This document shows positions 1 to 8,823 of a stretch of DNA of 32,261 nt, one piece after another (position 1 is the stretch's first letter; every line of letters starts with the position of its first letter). The position numbers were made by a program, and so were the translations under genes. The notes under the pieces are model-generated. The model worked only from the letters and a program-made list of their open reading frames with translations. It made no database searches and was not told the DNA's origin. Where the stretch lies: assembly GCA_023386155.1 (NCBI GenBank), contig JAEWKH010000061.1, positions 1 through 32,261 on the forward strand, written 5' to 3'. The DNA is from Pseudomonadota bacterium. Its GTDB lineage: Bacteria; Pseudomonadota; Alphaproteobacteria; Rhizobiales; Beijerinckiaceae.

Positions 1-1790
1 CCTCGCCCGCGAACGAATTCAGCTGGTCCACCATGGTGTTGATTGTGGACTTCAGCTCGAGGATCTCGCCTTCGACAGCCACGGTGATCTTCTTGGACAA
101 GTCGCCGTTTGCGACGGCCGTCGTCACCTCGGCGATGTTGCGCACCTGACCGGTGAGGTTGGCCGCCATCATGTTGACGTTGTCGGTCAGGTCCTTCCAT
201 ACGCCGCCGACGCCGCGCACCTGGGCCTGCCCGCCGAGTTTCCCCTCTGTACCCACCTCACGCGCCACGCGCGTCACTTCGCCCGCGAACGAATTGAGCT
301 GATCGACCATGGTGTTGATCGTGGATTTCAGCTCGAGGATCTCGCCGCGCACCTCCACGGTGATCTTCTTGGAGAGGTCGCCGTTCGCCACTGCTGTCGT
401 CACCTCGGCGATGTTGCGCACCTGGCCGGTGAGGTTGGCCGCCATCAGGTTCACGTTGTCGGTCAGGTCCTTCCAGATTCCGGCGACACCCTCCACCCGG
501 GCTTGGCCCCCGAGCTTGCCCTCCGAGCCCACCTCCTTGGCGACGCGCGTGACTTCGCCTGCGAACGAGTTGAGCTGGTCCACCATCGTGTTGATGGTGT
601 TCTTCAGCTCGAGGATCTCGCCGCGCACTTCCACGGTGATCTTCTTCGATAGATCACCGTTCGCCACCGCCGTCGTGACCTCCGCGATGTTGCGCACCTG
701 ACCCGTCAGGTTGGCCGCCATCAGGTTCACGTTCTCGGTGAGGTCCTTCCAGGTGCCGGCGACACCGCGCACCTGCGCCTGACCTCCGAGATTGCCTTCG
801 GAGCCGACCTCCTTGGCGACGCGTGTCACTTCCGACGCGAAGGAGTTCAGCTGGTCCACCATCGTGTTGATGGTGTTCTTCAGCTCCAGGATTTCCCCTC
901 GAACCTCCACGGTAATCTTCTTCGACAGGTCGCCGTTCGCCACCGCGGTCGTCACCTCGGCGATGTTGCGAACCTGCGCGGTGAGGTTCGAGCCCATCAT
1001 GTTCACGTTCTCGGTCAGGGCACGCCAGACGCCGCCGACGCCCTCGACCTGGGCCTGCCCGCCGAGCTTGCCCTCCGAGCCCACTTCCTTGGCGACGCGC
1101 GTCACCTCGGAGGCAAAGGAATTCAGCTGGTCCACCATGGTGTTGATGGTGGACTTGAGAGCCAGAATCTCGCCCTTCACGTCGACGGTGATCTTCTTCG
1201 ACAGGTCGCCCCGGGCAACCGCCGTCGTCACCTCGGCGATGTTGCGCACCTGGCCGGTGAGATTGGCTGCCATCATGTTCACGTTGTCGGTGAGGTCCTT
1301 CCAGACGCCGCCGACGCCACGCACCTGGGCCTGTCCGCCGAGCTTGCCCTCCGAGCCCACTTCCTTGGCGACGCGCGTCACTTCCGACGCGAAGGAGTTG
1401 AGCTGGTCCACCATCGTGTTGATGGTATCCTTCAGCTCCAGGATCTCGCCCTTCACGTCGACGGTGATCTTCTTGGAGAGGTCGCCGTTCGCCACCGCGG
1501 TCGTCACTTCCGCGATGTTGCGCACCTGGCCGGTGAGGTTCGCGGCCATCAGGTTCACATTTTCGGTCAGGTCCTTCCAGGTTCCGGCAACGCCCTTGAC
1601 CTTCGCCTGTCCGCCGAGCTTGCCTTCCGAGCCCACCTCGCGCGCCACGCGGGTCACTTCCGAGGCGAAGCTCCCGAGTTGCCCCACCATGGTGTTGACG
1701 ACCTTGCCGATGCGCAGGAACTCGCCGCGCAGGGGGCGTCCGTCCGTCGCGAGATCGATCGTCTGGCTCAGGTCGCCTTTCGCGACGGCG
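1..1790 (-). repeat. Tandem 276-bp coding repeats (HAMP units)
   Basis: The ccat of the NTMV motif recurs at 31, 307, 583, 859, 1135, 1411 and 1687, a spacing of exactly 276 bases with no indel. Units share long identical DNA stretches. They keep the reading frame of the poly-HAMP protein, so this is a coding repeat and not an intergenic array. Confidence 0.92.
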
Positions 1791-2128
1791 CCGATGACCC
1801 GCGCGACCTCGATGGTCGGCTGGACGATGTCGCCGATCATGGCATTGACGGAGTTGACGCACTCGTTCCAGCATCCGGTCGCCCCTGCGAGGCGCCCGCG
1901 CTCCTCGATCCGCCCCTCCTTGCCGACGACATTCGCGACACGATCGAGTTCCTGGGCAAGGCCCTGGTTGAGGTCTGCGATATCGTTGAATGCTTCTGCG
2001 ATCTCGCCATCGATGCCGGTCAGATCCGACGGCAGACGGGCGGAAAAATCGCCTTTCCTGAAGGCACGCAATGTCTTGAGCAACAGCCTGGGATCAAGCT
2101 GCGAAATGCCGGTTTCGACTTGTGACAT
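1..2128 (-). CDS. Poly-HAMP signalling protein, probable hybrid histidine kinase (N-terminal part, runs off the window)
   Basis: The frame opens at ATG 2128 (MSQVETGISQLDPRLLLKTL) and stays open for 709 codons to the window edge, so the C-terminus is missing. After a divergent N-terminal unit (residues about 1-90), seven near-identical HAMP units follow with an exact period of 92 residues. Each carries motifs such as VRNIAEVTTAVANGDLSKKI and NTMVDQLNSFASEVTRVAKE. There is no signal peptide or membrane segment, so the protein is cytoplasmic. Long soluble HAMP arrays like this are known from Nik1/Os1-type (group III) hybrid histidine kinases and bacterial relatives, where the array feeds a HisKA/HATPase core and receiver domains; that part is not visible here, so the kinase call is inference. 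A G-rich stretch just upstream (ggggggcctt-ATG) may serve as the ribosome binding site. The 276-bp DNA repeats are themselves highly similar. Confidence 0.85.
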   Translation of the reverse strand, partial: MSQVETGISQLDPRLLLKTLRAFRKGDFSARLPSDLTGIDGEIAEAFNDIADLNQGLAQELDRVANVVGKEGRIEERGRLAGATGCWNECVNSVNAMIGDIVQPTIEVARVIGAVAKGDLSQTIDLATDGRPLRGEFLRIGKVVNTMVGQLGSFASEVTRVAREVGSEGKLGGQAKVKGVAGTWKDLTENVNLMAANLTGQVRNIAEVTTAVANGDLSKKITVDVKGEILELKDTINTMVDQLNSFASEVTRVAKEVGSEGKLGGQAQVRGVGGVWKDLTDNVNMMAANLTGQVRNIAEVTTAVARGDLSKKITVDVKGEILALKSTINTMVDQLNSFASEVTRVAKEVGSEGKLGGQAQVEGVGGVWRALTENVNMMGSNLTAQVRNIAEVTTAVANGDLSKKITVEVRGEILELKNTINTMVDQLNSFASEVTRVAKEVGSEGNLGGQAQVRGVAGTWKDLTENVNLMAANLTGQVRNIAEVTTAVANGDLSKKITVEVRGEILELKNTINTMVDQLNSFAGEVTRVAKEVGSEGKLGGQARVEGVAGIWKDLTDNVNLMAANLTGQVRNIAEVTTAVANGDLSKKITVEVRGEILELKSTINTMVDQLNSFAGEVTRVAREVGTEGKLGGQAQVRGVGGVWKDLTDNVNMMAANLTGQVRNIAEVTTAVANGDLSKKITVAVEGEILELKSTINTMVDQLNSFAGE

Positions 2129-2375
2129 AAGGCCCCCCGTTACGCTCTCCCAGGCTTACTCAGGCCTGGATTCCCCCTGTGCCGACGTCCCAAAAGCTAC
2201 TTTGTTCGTCTTCAGATGGAATTCGACCCCGTTTAACGCTTTTCAAGTGCCAGAGTTCCGGATGGGAGAGATTTCGCAGCCGCTCGGTTAACGGGAAATA
2301 ATATTTCCACCCCGCATACCGCGCCTCTTCGCGGTCGCCCACGATCGTACGAATCCAACAGCGGATTGAGCCACG
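2129..2375. other. Gene-free leader upstream of the poly-HAMP gene
   Basis: This is the first part of a 414-base gap. It must contain the promoter of the poly-HAMP gene, which reads leftward. A short inverted repeat (ccaggc...gcctgg, about 2150-2169) lies in the presumed 5' leader. I see no convincing -35/-10 pair and no supportable ORF. Confidence 0.5.
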
Positions 2376-2440
2376 AGAGCATATTTCGGCGAAGTGGATT
2401 CGGTTCGCTGTCAAAAATACGGCAGCCCCAAAAATACGGC
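2376..2440. repeat. Dispersed intergenic repeat, 'agagcat-ttcggcgaagtgg' type, copy 1
   Basis: The block starting agagcatatttcggcgaagt matches, with few changes, a second block at 14854-14904. Both have the order agagcat, ttcggcgaagtgga, cggtt, gtcaaaaa, cggc. In this copy the tail aaaatacggcagccc is duplicated in tandem (about 2413-2444). From memory, this family is scattered through intergenic regions of Methylobacteriaceae and related Rhizobiales. Translated fragments of it are not real proteins. Confidence 0.7.
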
Positions 2441-2491
2441 AGCCCAAAGAAAAGAGATGATTCCACGCCCGTGGAAACAGCTCTAAAAGAG

Positions 2492-2544
2492 AGAGCATCG
2501 GATTGGATCCCAAAAGCGGTGTCCACTTTTGGGTCCGATGCTCT
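2492..2544. repeat. REP-like imperfect palindrome overlapping the tamB stop codon
   Basis: The outer arms agagcatcgga (2492-2502) and tccgatgctct (2534-2544) pair perfectly over 11 bp. The inner arms cccaaaag (2509-2516) and cttttggg (2526-2533) pair over 8 bp around the loop cggtgtcca. An unpaired six-base bulge (2503-2508) occurs on one side only. The right arm ends inside the tamB stop codon (2543-2545), so transcripts leaving tamB fold this element immediately. It could act as a transcript 3'-end stabiliser or weak terminator; no clear T-tract follows on the minus strand. Confidence 0.8.
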
Positions 2545-5500
2545 AATATTCCAGCTCGAATCCCAACCCGACGGAACTGCCGCCTTCGGCATTGATCTCG
2601 CCCTGGGCCTTCAGGCGCCGGGTCAGGTCGATATCGACCGTGACGCCGCTTTCCTCGGGCCGGGCGCCGGCCTTCACGCCGACCCGGACGTTGTCGCTGA
2701 TGTAGCGCGAGATGCCGACGCCCGGGCCGCCGCTCGCACCGACGGTGATGTCGAGGCTGTCGACGCCGAGGGAGCGGCGCAATTGCTCGAAAGCATCGTT
2801 GTCGGACCCGCCGGAGAGTTGCGCGACGGCCTGCGCGAGCTGCAGCGCCTGTCCGGCCGAGAGCCCGCCCGAGGGCTTCTGGAACAGGACCCGGGAGAGC
2901 ACCTCGTCCTGCGGCAGGTCCGGTTCGGAGCTGAAGGTGAACTCGGGGCTCGAAGCAGGCCCCGTCACGCCGATGCGCGCCGTGACGTCTCCCGCCTGCG
3001 TCTCCGCCAGGAAATCGAGCGACGGGGTGAGGTCGCCGGTGAAGTCCAGCCGCCCGCGCACGAATTCGAGCCTCTGGCCCAAAAGGTCGAAGCGTCCGCG
3101 CCGGAGCTCGAAGGCCCCGATGGCGATGGGATCCTGGGTCGTGCCCTGGAGCCGCAGATCGCCGCCGAGTTCGGCATTGATGCCGCGCCCTCGCACGAAG
3201 ATCCGGTTCTGCGCCGTCAGCGTCACATCGAGCTCCGCCCGGAACGGCGTGCCCCTCGCGGAAGCGGATTGCCGGCGCTGAGCCAGGGTAAGCCGCGCCG
3301 CGGCGGTCGGCGTCGGCTGCACATGCTTGGTGCCGGGGAGCGGTTTCAACGTGGTGGGCAGCCGGTCGGGCACGGAGACGTTCATCGAGATGAGGTTGAC
3401 GCTGCCCGCCACCCGCGGTCCGCTCAGAAGCGGGCCGGACAGGGTCAGGTCCAGGTCGGCGGTCGCGTCGACGGTTCCGTTGGAGACGAGCTGGGCGCGG
3501 TTGCCCGTGATCCGGATCTCGCCGGGCATTCCCGCGGCCGGATCGATCCTCACCTGACCGCGGGCCGCCAGGGATCCGCCCGCCGGCGTCTGGGCGGTCA
3601 GGTTCTCGATGGTAAGCTCCTGCCCGCGCGCGACGATCCGCCCCGCGATGCCGCTCAGCCGGACGCCCTGGAGCGTGTCGACGAAGCTGCCATTCGCGAC
3701 CGTGACGGAGCCCTCGATGCGAGGGTTCGAGAACGTGCCGGCAATTGACAGGTCGAGATTGGCAGCTCCTGTCAGGCGCTGGCCAGATTGGGACAGGAAG
3801 GAGTTCGTGATGGCGAGATCGGTCCGCCCGCCGACCCTGAGCGCCAGCTCCTCGGCAGGGTCGAGAGGGACGCTTCCCGAAACCTGCAAGCTTCCGCCGC
3901 GTCCGATGGCAATCCTCGCATCGATCCCGGCCCGCCGATCGGCCAGTCGTCCCTGCGCCTCGATAGTGAGCGCGGGCAGTCCGGCCCGGCGTGTCTCCGC
4001 CGTGGCAAGACCTGTCACGTTGACGCGGTAGTTTCCGGTAGGAGCTTCCACCGTTCCGCCAATGGAAGCATTCCCGTTGACCGTGCCGGCAAGACCGAGA
4101 TTGGGCACGACGATGTCGGCGACTTGAAGCGGGAGGCTGCGGACATCGACCGAGAGATCCAGCCGGTCGGCAATCGTGCCGTTGACGGTGACCCGCCCCT
4201 GGTCCGCAGCGATCACGAGATTGGACAGGGTGACGGCGCCGTTCTGCAGGATGATGGCCGCCGGCTGGGCCAGCGCCAGGCGCCTGCCGCCGCGACGGGC
4301 GGTGAAGCTCGCGAGCTCGATCCGCGTCGCGTCGCCCGGGACGAGGCGGCCCTGCGCATCGAGATTGAAGCCCTGCCCGACGGCCGAGGCGGTGAACTGC
4401 GAGGCCGCAGGCGTCCCGTCCGCCACGAAGCGCACGGTCCGGTAGGTTTGGCCGCCCGCCGTCAGCGCGTCGGCGGAGACGTTCCCGTCGATCATCGGAC
4501 GGCGATAAAGGTCCTCGATGGTGAGGCTGGCATCGAAGTCCCTCACCGACACGTCCGCCACGGCGAAGCGCGTGCCTCGCGCCGTTATCTGCGCATTCTG
4601 GCCGCCGTCCCGGGTGCTGAGCGAGACGACGGCATCGAGCGCGCCATCGAGCTTCGTCAGCACGAGCGGAGAGAGATCGTCGAAATTGCTGCCGGACACG
4701 GAAATCTCGCCCTGCGCCAGGTTGTCGGCGCCGAGCCTGAGATTCCCGTTGAGAGCCACCGAGCCGATATCGATGTCGAGCCGGTCCAGGACCCACCCGC
4801 CCTCCTGGGGCCTTGCGACGTGAAGAGAGCCCGTTGCCGGCTTGCCATCCACCTGCCCGTCCAGCGTGAGCGCCGCGTCGAGCGCGCCCGTCACGTCCTT
4901 GGCGTCGAGGCTGATCGCAAGGCTCGGGATGAATCGGTTCAGGGCGCGCACGTCGGTGAGCGTTGCAACGCCCCTCACGTCCGGCCGCTCGAGGGAACCT
5001 GCGAGACGGACCATGGCATGCGCCCGGCCGGCGGTCACCCGGCGATCCACATGCCTCAGCTCGTCGATGGTGACGTCAAGCCCCAGATCAGCGGCGGATT
5101 GCGTGGCGCGCCCATCGATACGGGCATCGAGATGCGCCCCGTCAACGCGGAAAGCCTCGAACGCGAAGCCGTTGGGGATACGCCGCACCGTGCCTGCGGC
5201 CGTCACCGAGCGACCGAGAAGTCCATCGGCGGCGGGAATTCCCGTCGAGAGTTCCCGCAACCGGGCATCGATCGCCGCCGCCATGTCGTACCGGCGCGGA
5301 TTGCCCGACAGGCGCGCCGTCAGGGTCGCGGAACCCTGCAGCGGCCGGCCTGCGACACCTGAGAAGGGCGCCAATGCCGGGACAGCGGCATCGAGCGTGC
5401 CATCGAGAACCGTGCTTCCCACCCGGCCCGTGAAGCTCGCCCGCGCCGTGGAGGTTTCGATGCGCGCCGTCTCGACATTCGCCACACCGTCGAGATCGAA

Positions 5501-6844
5501 GGTCCCGCGCGACGTGACAGCGAGGGACGTGCCGATCGCCCGCGCAAGCGCCCGGTCGGTCGGTCGGATCCCGCCGGCAGTAGCGTCGACGGCAAAGGAA
5601 AACTGGCTCGGCGGCGTTGGGCCATCCACCGGGTTCATCCTCACGCTCGCCGTCAGCGTGTCCAGGGCTCCTTGCGGCAACCTGACCTCGGCGGCATCGA
5701 GCAGGCCGTTGATGCGCGGCGCCGTCAACGGCCCCTGCACGGTGCCGTCGAAGTTGAGCCGGGCGATCTCCGCCTCCCCGGCTCGCGTTTTCGCGCCGTC
5801 CGTCGGCAGGGCGCGGGCGCTGAGCGTCAGATCCAGAACCTGGCCGGAGCTGACGGTTCCGGTCATGTCGAAGCGTGCGACATTCGACGTGATGCGCACC
5901 GGCTGGAAGCGCAGGCTGCTGTCGTCGCCGACGGTCACATTGCCGACGAGCTGGGTCGTCCCGCTGAAGACCGGTGCTGCCGGTGCGGGCAGCAATCCCT
6001 CGATGCGGGCCGCGAGATCCAGGTTAACGTCGTAAGCGGCCGTAGCGCGCTTGACGGTGGCCGTTCCCGCCGCGCCGATCGTCGGCCCGGCGGAGAAATC
6101 GAGCCGCGCGGCGAAGTCGCTCATGGGGCCCTGGCCGGTCACCTTCAGATCGACGGGCGGCAGTCCGGGCAGATCCATCAGCCGGGCCGCGATGCCGCCC
6201 GCGGGCTCCTGATGCATGAGGTCGAGGGCGAGACGCTTCGTCTGCGGCACGTAGGTGAGATCGATCGAAAGCTGCCCCGGAGCATCGAGGCGCTGCGCCT
6301 GGAAATTCAAATCGAGCCCCTCGGACGGGTTGCCGAGCTGGGCGGACCCCGCCGCCGAGAGCCGCGCCTGCGTGCCGAGCACCGGCTGACCGAGGATGAG
6401 TTCCTGAAGGGCGAAGCGGTCCACGATCACCCGGACCGGCAGTTCGGGCAGGATCGGCTGGTCGGAGACAGGAGCATCCTCCTCGGCCGGCAGCGGCCTG
6501 CGCAGAATCTGTAGACGGTCGAGAGTGAGCTCATCGACCTGAAGGCGCCCGGTCAGCAGGGCCGTGCGGCTCCAGACCAGGTTCGCACGATCAAGATTGA
6601 GCCACACCCCATCCCGGTCGGCGATGCGCACATCCCGGATGACCGCATTCGATGACAGCGCTCCCTCGATGCTGCCGATGGTCACGCGCGTGGTCGGGGT
6701 CGACAGGAGGCGCGAGATCAGGTTGGCGAGAACGCCCTGGTCGCTCTGCGCCTGGCTCGGGCGACCGGTCATCAGCCAGAAGGCTGCGACGGCCAGGGCG
6801 AGGATGACGGATATGAGGGCGAGGGTGCGGAATGGCTTGATCAT
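2543..6844 (-). CDS. tamB: Translocation and assembly module inner-membrane protein TamB
   Basis: The product is 1433 residues. It begins with an N-terminal signal anchor (IKPFRTLALISVILALAVAA, about residues 2-21), followed by a very long beta-rich repetitive region typical of the periplasm-spanning TamB/AsmA-like groove. The C-terminal DUF490/TamB domain covers roughly residues 1080-1433, contains segments such as RGRGINAELGGDLRLQGT and PDLPQDEVLSRVLF, and ends in the aromatic GFELEY. TamB pairs with TamA and is linked to outer-membrane protein assembly and to phospholipid transport to the outer membrane. The ATG shares its A with the tamA stop codon (TGATG at 6842-6846), so translation is probably coupled. 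The stop codon is embedded in a palindromic repeat. Length and domain order are normal; large antisense ORFs over it are artefacts of GC-rich codon use. Confidence 0.95.
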   Translation of the reverse strand: MIKPFRTLALISVILALAVAAFWLMTGRPSQAQSDQGVLANLISRLLSTPTTRVTIGSIEGALSSNAVIRDVRIADRDGVWLNLDRANLVWSRTALLTGRLQVDELTLDRLQILRRPLPAEEDAPVSDQPILPELPVRVIVDRFALQELILGQPVLGTQARLSAAGSAQLGNPSEGLDLNFQAQRLDAPGQLSIDLTYVPQTKRLALDLMHQEPAGGIAARLMDLPGLPPVDLKVTGQGPMSDFAARLDFSAGPTIGAAGTATVKRATAAYDVNLDLAARIEGLLPAPAAPVFSGTTQLVGNVTVGDDSSLRFQPVRITSNVARFDMTGTVSSGQVLDLTLSARALPTDGAKTRAGEAEIARLNFDGTVQGPLTAPRINGLLDAAEVRLPQGALDTLTASVRMNPVDGPTPPSQFSFAVDATAGGIRPTDRALARAIGTSLAVTSRGTFDLDGVANVETARIETSTARASFTGRVGSTVLDGTLDAAVPALAPFSGVAGRPLQGSATLTARLSGNPRRYDMAAAIDARLRELSTGIPAADGLLGRSVTAAGTVRRIPNGFAFEAFRVDGAHLDARIDGRATQSAADLGLDVTIDELRHVDRRVTAGRAHAMVRLAGSLERPDVRGVATLTDVRALNRFIPSLAISLDAKDVTGALDAALTLDGQVDGKPATGSLHVARPQEGGWVLDRLDIDIGSVALNGNLRLGADNLAQGEISVSGSNFDDLSPLVLTKLDGALDAVVSLSTRDGGQNAQITARGTRFAVADVSVRDFDASLTIEDLYRRPMIDGNVSADALTAGGQTYRTVRFVADGTPAASQFTASAVGQGFNLDAQGRLVPGDATRIELASFTARRGGRRLALAQPAAIILQNGAVTLSNLVIAADQGRVTVNGTIADRLDLSVDVRSLPLQVADIVVPNLGLAGTVNGNASIGGTVEAPTGNYRVNVTGLATAETRRAGLPALTIEAQGRLADRRAGIDARIAIGRGGSLQVSGSVPLDPAEELALRVGGRTDLAITNSFLSQSGQRLTGAANLDLSIAGTFSNPRIEGSVTVANGSFVDTLQGVRLSGIAGRIVARGQELTIENLTAQTPAGGSLAARGQVRIDPAAGMPGEIRITGNRAQLVSNGTVDATADLDLTLSGPLLSGPRVAGSVNLISMNVSVPDRLPTTLKPLPGTKHVQPTPTAAARLTLAQRRQSASARGTPFRAELDVTLTAQNRIFVRGRGINAELGGDLRLQGTTQDPIAIGAFELRRGRFDLLGQRLEFVRGRLDFTGDLTPSLDFLAETQAGDVTARIGVTGPASSPEFTFSSEPDLPQDEVLSRVLFQKPSGGLSAGQALQLAQAVAQLSGGSDNDAFEQLRRSLGVDSLDITVGASGGPGVGISRYISDNVRVGVKAGARPEESGVTVDIDLTRRLKAQGEINAEGGSSVGLGFELEY

Positions 6845-8823
6845 CAGAAGGCCTGCCCGATGCCGACATAGATGGCGTAGGAGGGGTCGCCCGGTCCCGG
6901 ATTGACCGGGATCGCGACGTCCAGGCGGATGGGCCCGATGGCCGTGTAGTAGCGCAGGCCCAGACCTGCCGCGACGCGGATGGTCTCGTCGAAATCCGGG
7001 AAGCTCGACTCGAAGGCCGTGCCGGCATCCACGAAGGGCACGATGCCGATGGTATTGGTGAGCTTGATCCGGGCCTCGAGGGAGGCTTCGAGCAGGCTCC
7101 GGCCGCCGATCGGCTCCCCGAGGAAGGTCGGACCGAGCGTGCGATAGCGATAGCCGCGCACCGAACCGCCGCCGCCGGCGAAGAAGCGCCGATTGGCCGG
7201 GATCTCCTCGAGATCCGCGCCGACGATCGACCCGAGGCCGATGCGGCCGGCAAGGATGTAGCGGGCCTCTTCGTCGAGGGAGTAATACGCGGAGGCCGTT
7301 CCCTTCGCGATGGTCATCGGCACCGAGGAGCCAAGGAATTCCGGATAGGGCGCCACGGAGGCGAGTACCCGCATGCCCCTGGTGGGATTGAGGGGATTGT
7401 CGGTGGAGTCGTAGCTGAGGGACACCGGCAGGCCGACGAGCGTGTAATCGACCTGCCCGAGAATGTCCGTCGCCTGCCCTTTTTCGTATTCGATTCCGCC
7501 CTGGATCGAGAAGGTTTCGCTGAAGCGGTGGCGGATGCCGGTGGACGCGTTGACAAGGCGGCTGGTGTAACCCTCCGTCCTGTCGCGTTCGACGAGGCCG
7601 TCGACGAGCCAGTCATTGCGGGTTCCCCACAGGGCAGGCTTGAGGAAGCTCGCGCGGAAGCGACCCCCGAGGTTGTCCCAGGTGAAATCCTGATCCCGGT
7701 CGGGCTGGCCGCCGTCCTCGGTGAGATAGAAGACGCTGCCCTCGAACCGCAGCCGCTCGGCGCCGCCGAACAGGTTCCGGTGCGCCCAATAGGCCCGCAC
7801 CGCCGGTCCATCGGTCGTCGAATATTGCACCGAAGCCCCGATCACCCGTTGCGGGCGCTCGGTCAGCTCCACGAAGAGAGGCAGGTTGCCGTAGGCATCC
7901 AGGGTCTCTCCCTGACGGATGCGCACCGATGACAGCGCCTCGATCTGGGAGATCGACTTGCGCATGGAGGCGAGTTCCGCCGGCGAGTAAGGGTCCCCCG
8001 GCTCCGTATAGATGAACGAGCGCACCACGGCCGGATCGACGTTCTCCGCCCCGCTGATCGAGATTGCGCCAATCCCCGCCCGAGGGCCTGGATCCACGCT
8101 CAGGCCCAGATCCATCGCCTGAGCGGGGTGAATCACCACGGGGTTCTGCCTCTGGATCCTGGCGAAGGGATGCGACTGCGCCCGGAAGTGATCGACGATC
8201 CGCGCCTCGGCGGCAACGATATCGGCGGAGCGGGCCGGATCTCCGGGCTTGATCTGCACGACCCGGGGCGGAAGCTCGCCCGGCGGGAAGGGACGCCCCG
8301 TCCTCGCATCCAGAACGGCGACATCCCTCAGGACGAATTGCGGGCCCGGATCGGCGATGATCTGGACCGGCACGAGGGCTCGCGCGAGATAGCCCGAGGC
8401 TGCCCGGGTCGCGGCGTCCTTGCGGGGGGACTGAAGCACCATCGGGACACCGGCAACGTTGATCGTGACCCGGGCATTGTAGTAGCCGGCGCCCCAGAGC
8501 GCATCGATCAGGCGCGGCAGGTCGGCCTCCGCCCGGCTGGCGAGGGCCGCGGCATCTGGCGGCGGATCCGATTGCAGGCTTTGCAGGGTCGAGGCGTCCT
8601 TCAGGGTCTGCTTCAGGTCGCTGCCCTCGCCGCTCACCACGATGTCGAGGGAATAAGGCAAGGCTTGCGGACTTGGAGGCGGTGGGGCATCGCGCCCTCC
8701 GCGCAGCCATCCGAAAAGGTCGAGTGCAACGGCAGGCGCCATCGGCAGCCCGCTGAACAGAACGCCTACAAGAACAGGGATTACGATCCGTCGTTTGTCA
8801 CTCAGCCACCGCAATTGAGGCAT
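6844..8823 (-). CDS. tamA: Translocation and assembly module outer-membrane protein TamA (Omp85 family)
   Basis: The product is 659 residues from ATG 8823. I chose this start over an upstream in-frame start at 8919 because an AGGGAG ribosome site lies just before it and the protein then begins with a good signal peptide (PQLRWLSDKRRIVIPVLVGV ... PAVA, cleavage near residue 33). POTRA-type domains follow (about 40-290), then a 16-stranded Omp85 barrel with the loop-6 motif GGGSVRGY near residue 550. It ends in Phe (GIGQAF), the usual C-terminal signature for BAM recognition. It sits in the outer membrane and works with TamB, encoded directly downstream with a one-base stop/start overlap. The order and coupling are as in other Proteobacteria. 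Confidence 0.94.
   Translation of the reverse strand: MPQLRWLSDKRRIVIPVLVGVLFSGLPMAPAVALDLFGWLRGGRDAPPPPSPQALPYSLDIVVSGEGSDLKQTLKDASTLQSLQSDPPPDAAALASRAEADLPRLIDALWGAGYYNARVTINVAGVPMVLQSPRKDAATRAASGYLARALVPVQIIADPGPQFVLRDVAVLDARTGRPFPPGELPPRVVQIKPGDPARSADIVAAEARIVDHFRAQSHPFARIQRQNPVVIHPAQAMDLGLSVDPGPRAGIGAISISGAENVDPAVVRSFIYTEPGDPYSPAELASMRKSISQIEALSSVRIRQGETLDAYGNLPLFVELTERPQRVIGASVQYSTTDGPAVRAYWAHRNLFGGAERLRFEGSVFYLTEDGGQPDRDQDFTWDNLGGRFRASFLKPALWGTRNDWLVDGLVERDRTEGYTSRLVNASTGIRHRFSETFSIQGGIEYEKGQATDILGQVDYTLVGLPVSLSYDSTDNPLNPTRGMRVLASVAPYPEFLGSSVPMTIAKGTASAYYSLDEEARYILAGRIGLGSIVGADLEEIPANRRFFAGGGGSVRGYRYRTLGPTFLGEPIGGRSLLEASLEARIKLTNTIGIVPFVDAGTAFESSFPDFDETIRVAAGLGLRYYTAIGPIRLDVAIPVNPGPGDPSYAIYVGIGQAF

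Noticed and set aside
1..1790. Regular repeats as a possible CRISPR or satellite array
   Set aside because: The 276-bp period with continuous coding potential and HAMP motifs explains them; there are no short repeats with unique spacers.
654..1874. 406-codon minus-strand frame in the HAMP region
   Set aside because: It is a shifted frame of the same repeats, rich in Arg/Gly/His with no family features; the correct frame starts at 2128 and runs off the window.
792..2291. 499-codon open frame on the plus strand opposite the HAMP repeats
   Set aside because: It is antisense to a clear HAMP protein; its repeat pattern mirrors the 276-bp units and the translation is low-complexity Ser/Arg/Pro-rich.
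2160..5362. Long frames of 460-878 codons over tamB on both strands
   Set aside because: They are GC-rich shadow frames; the TamB frame has the signal anchor, DUF490 domain and coupling to tamA.
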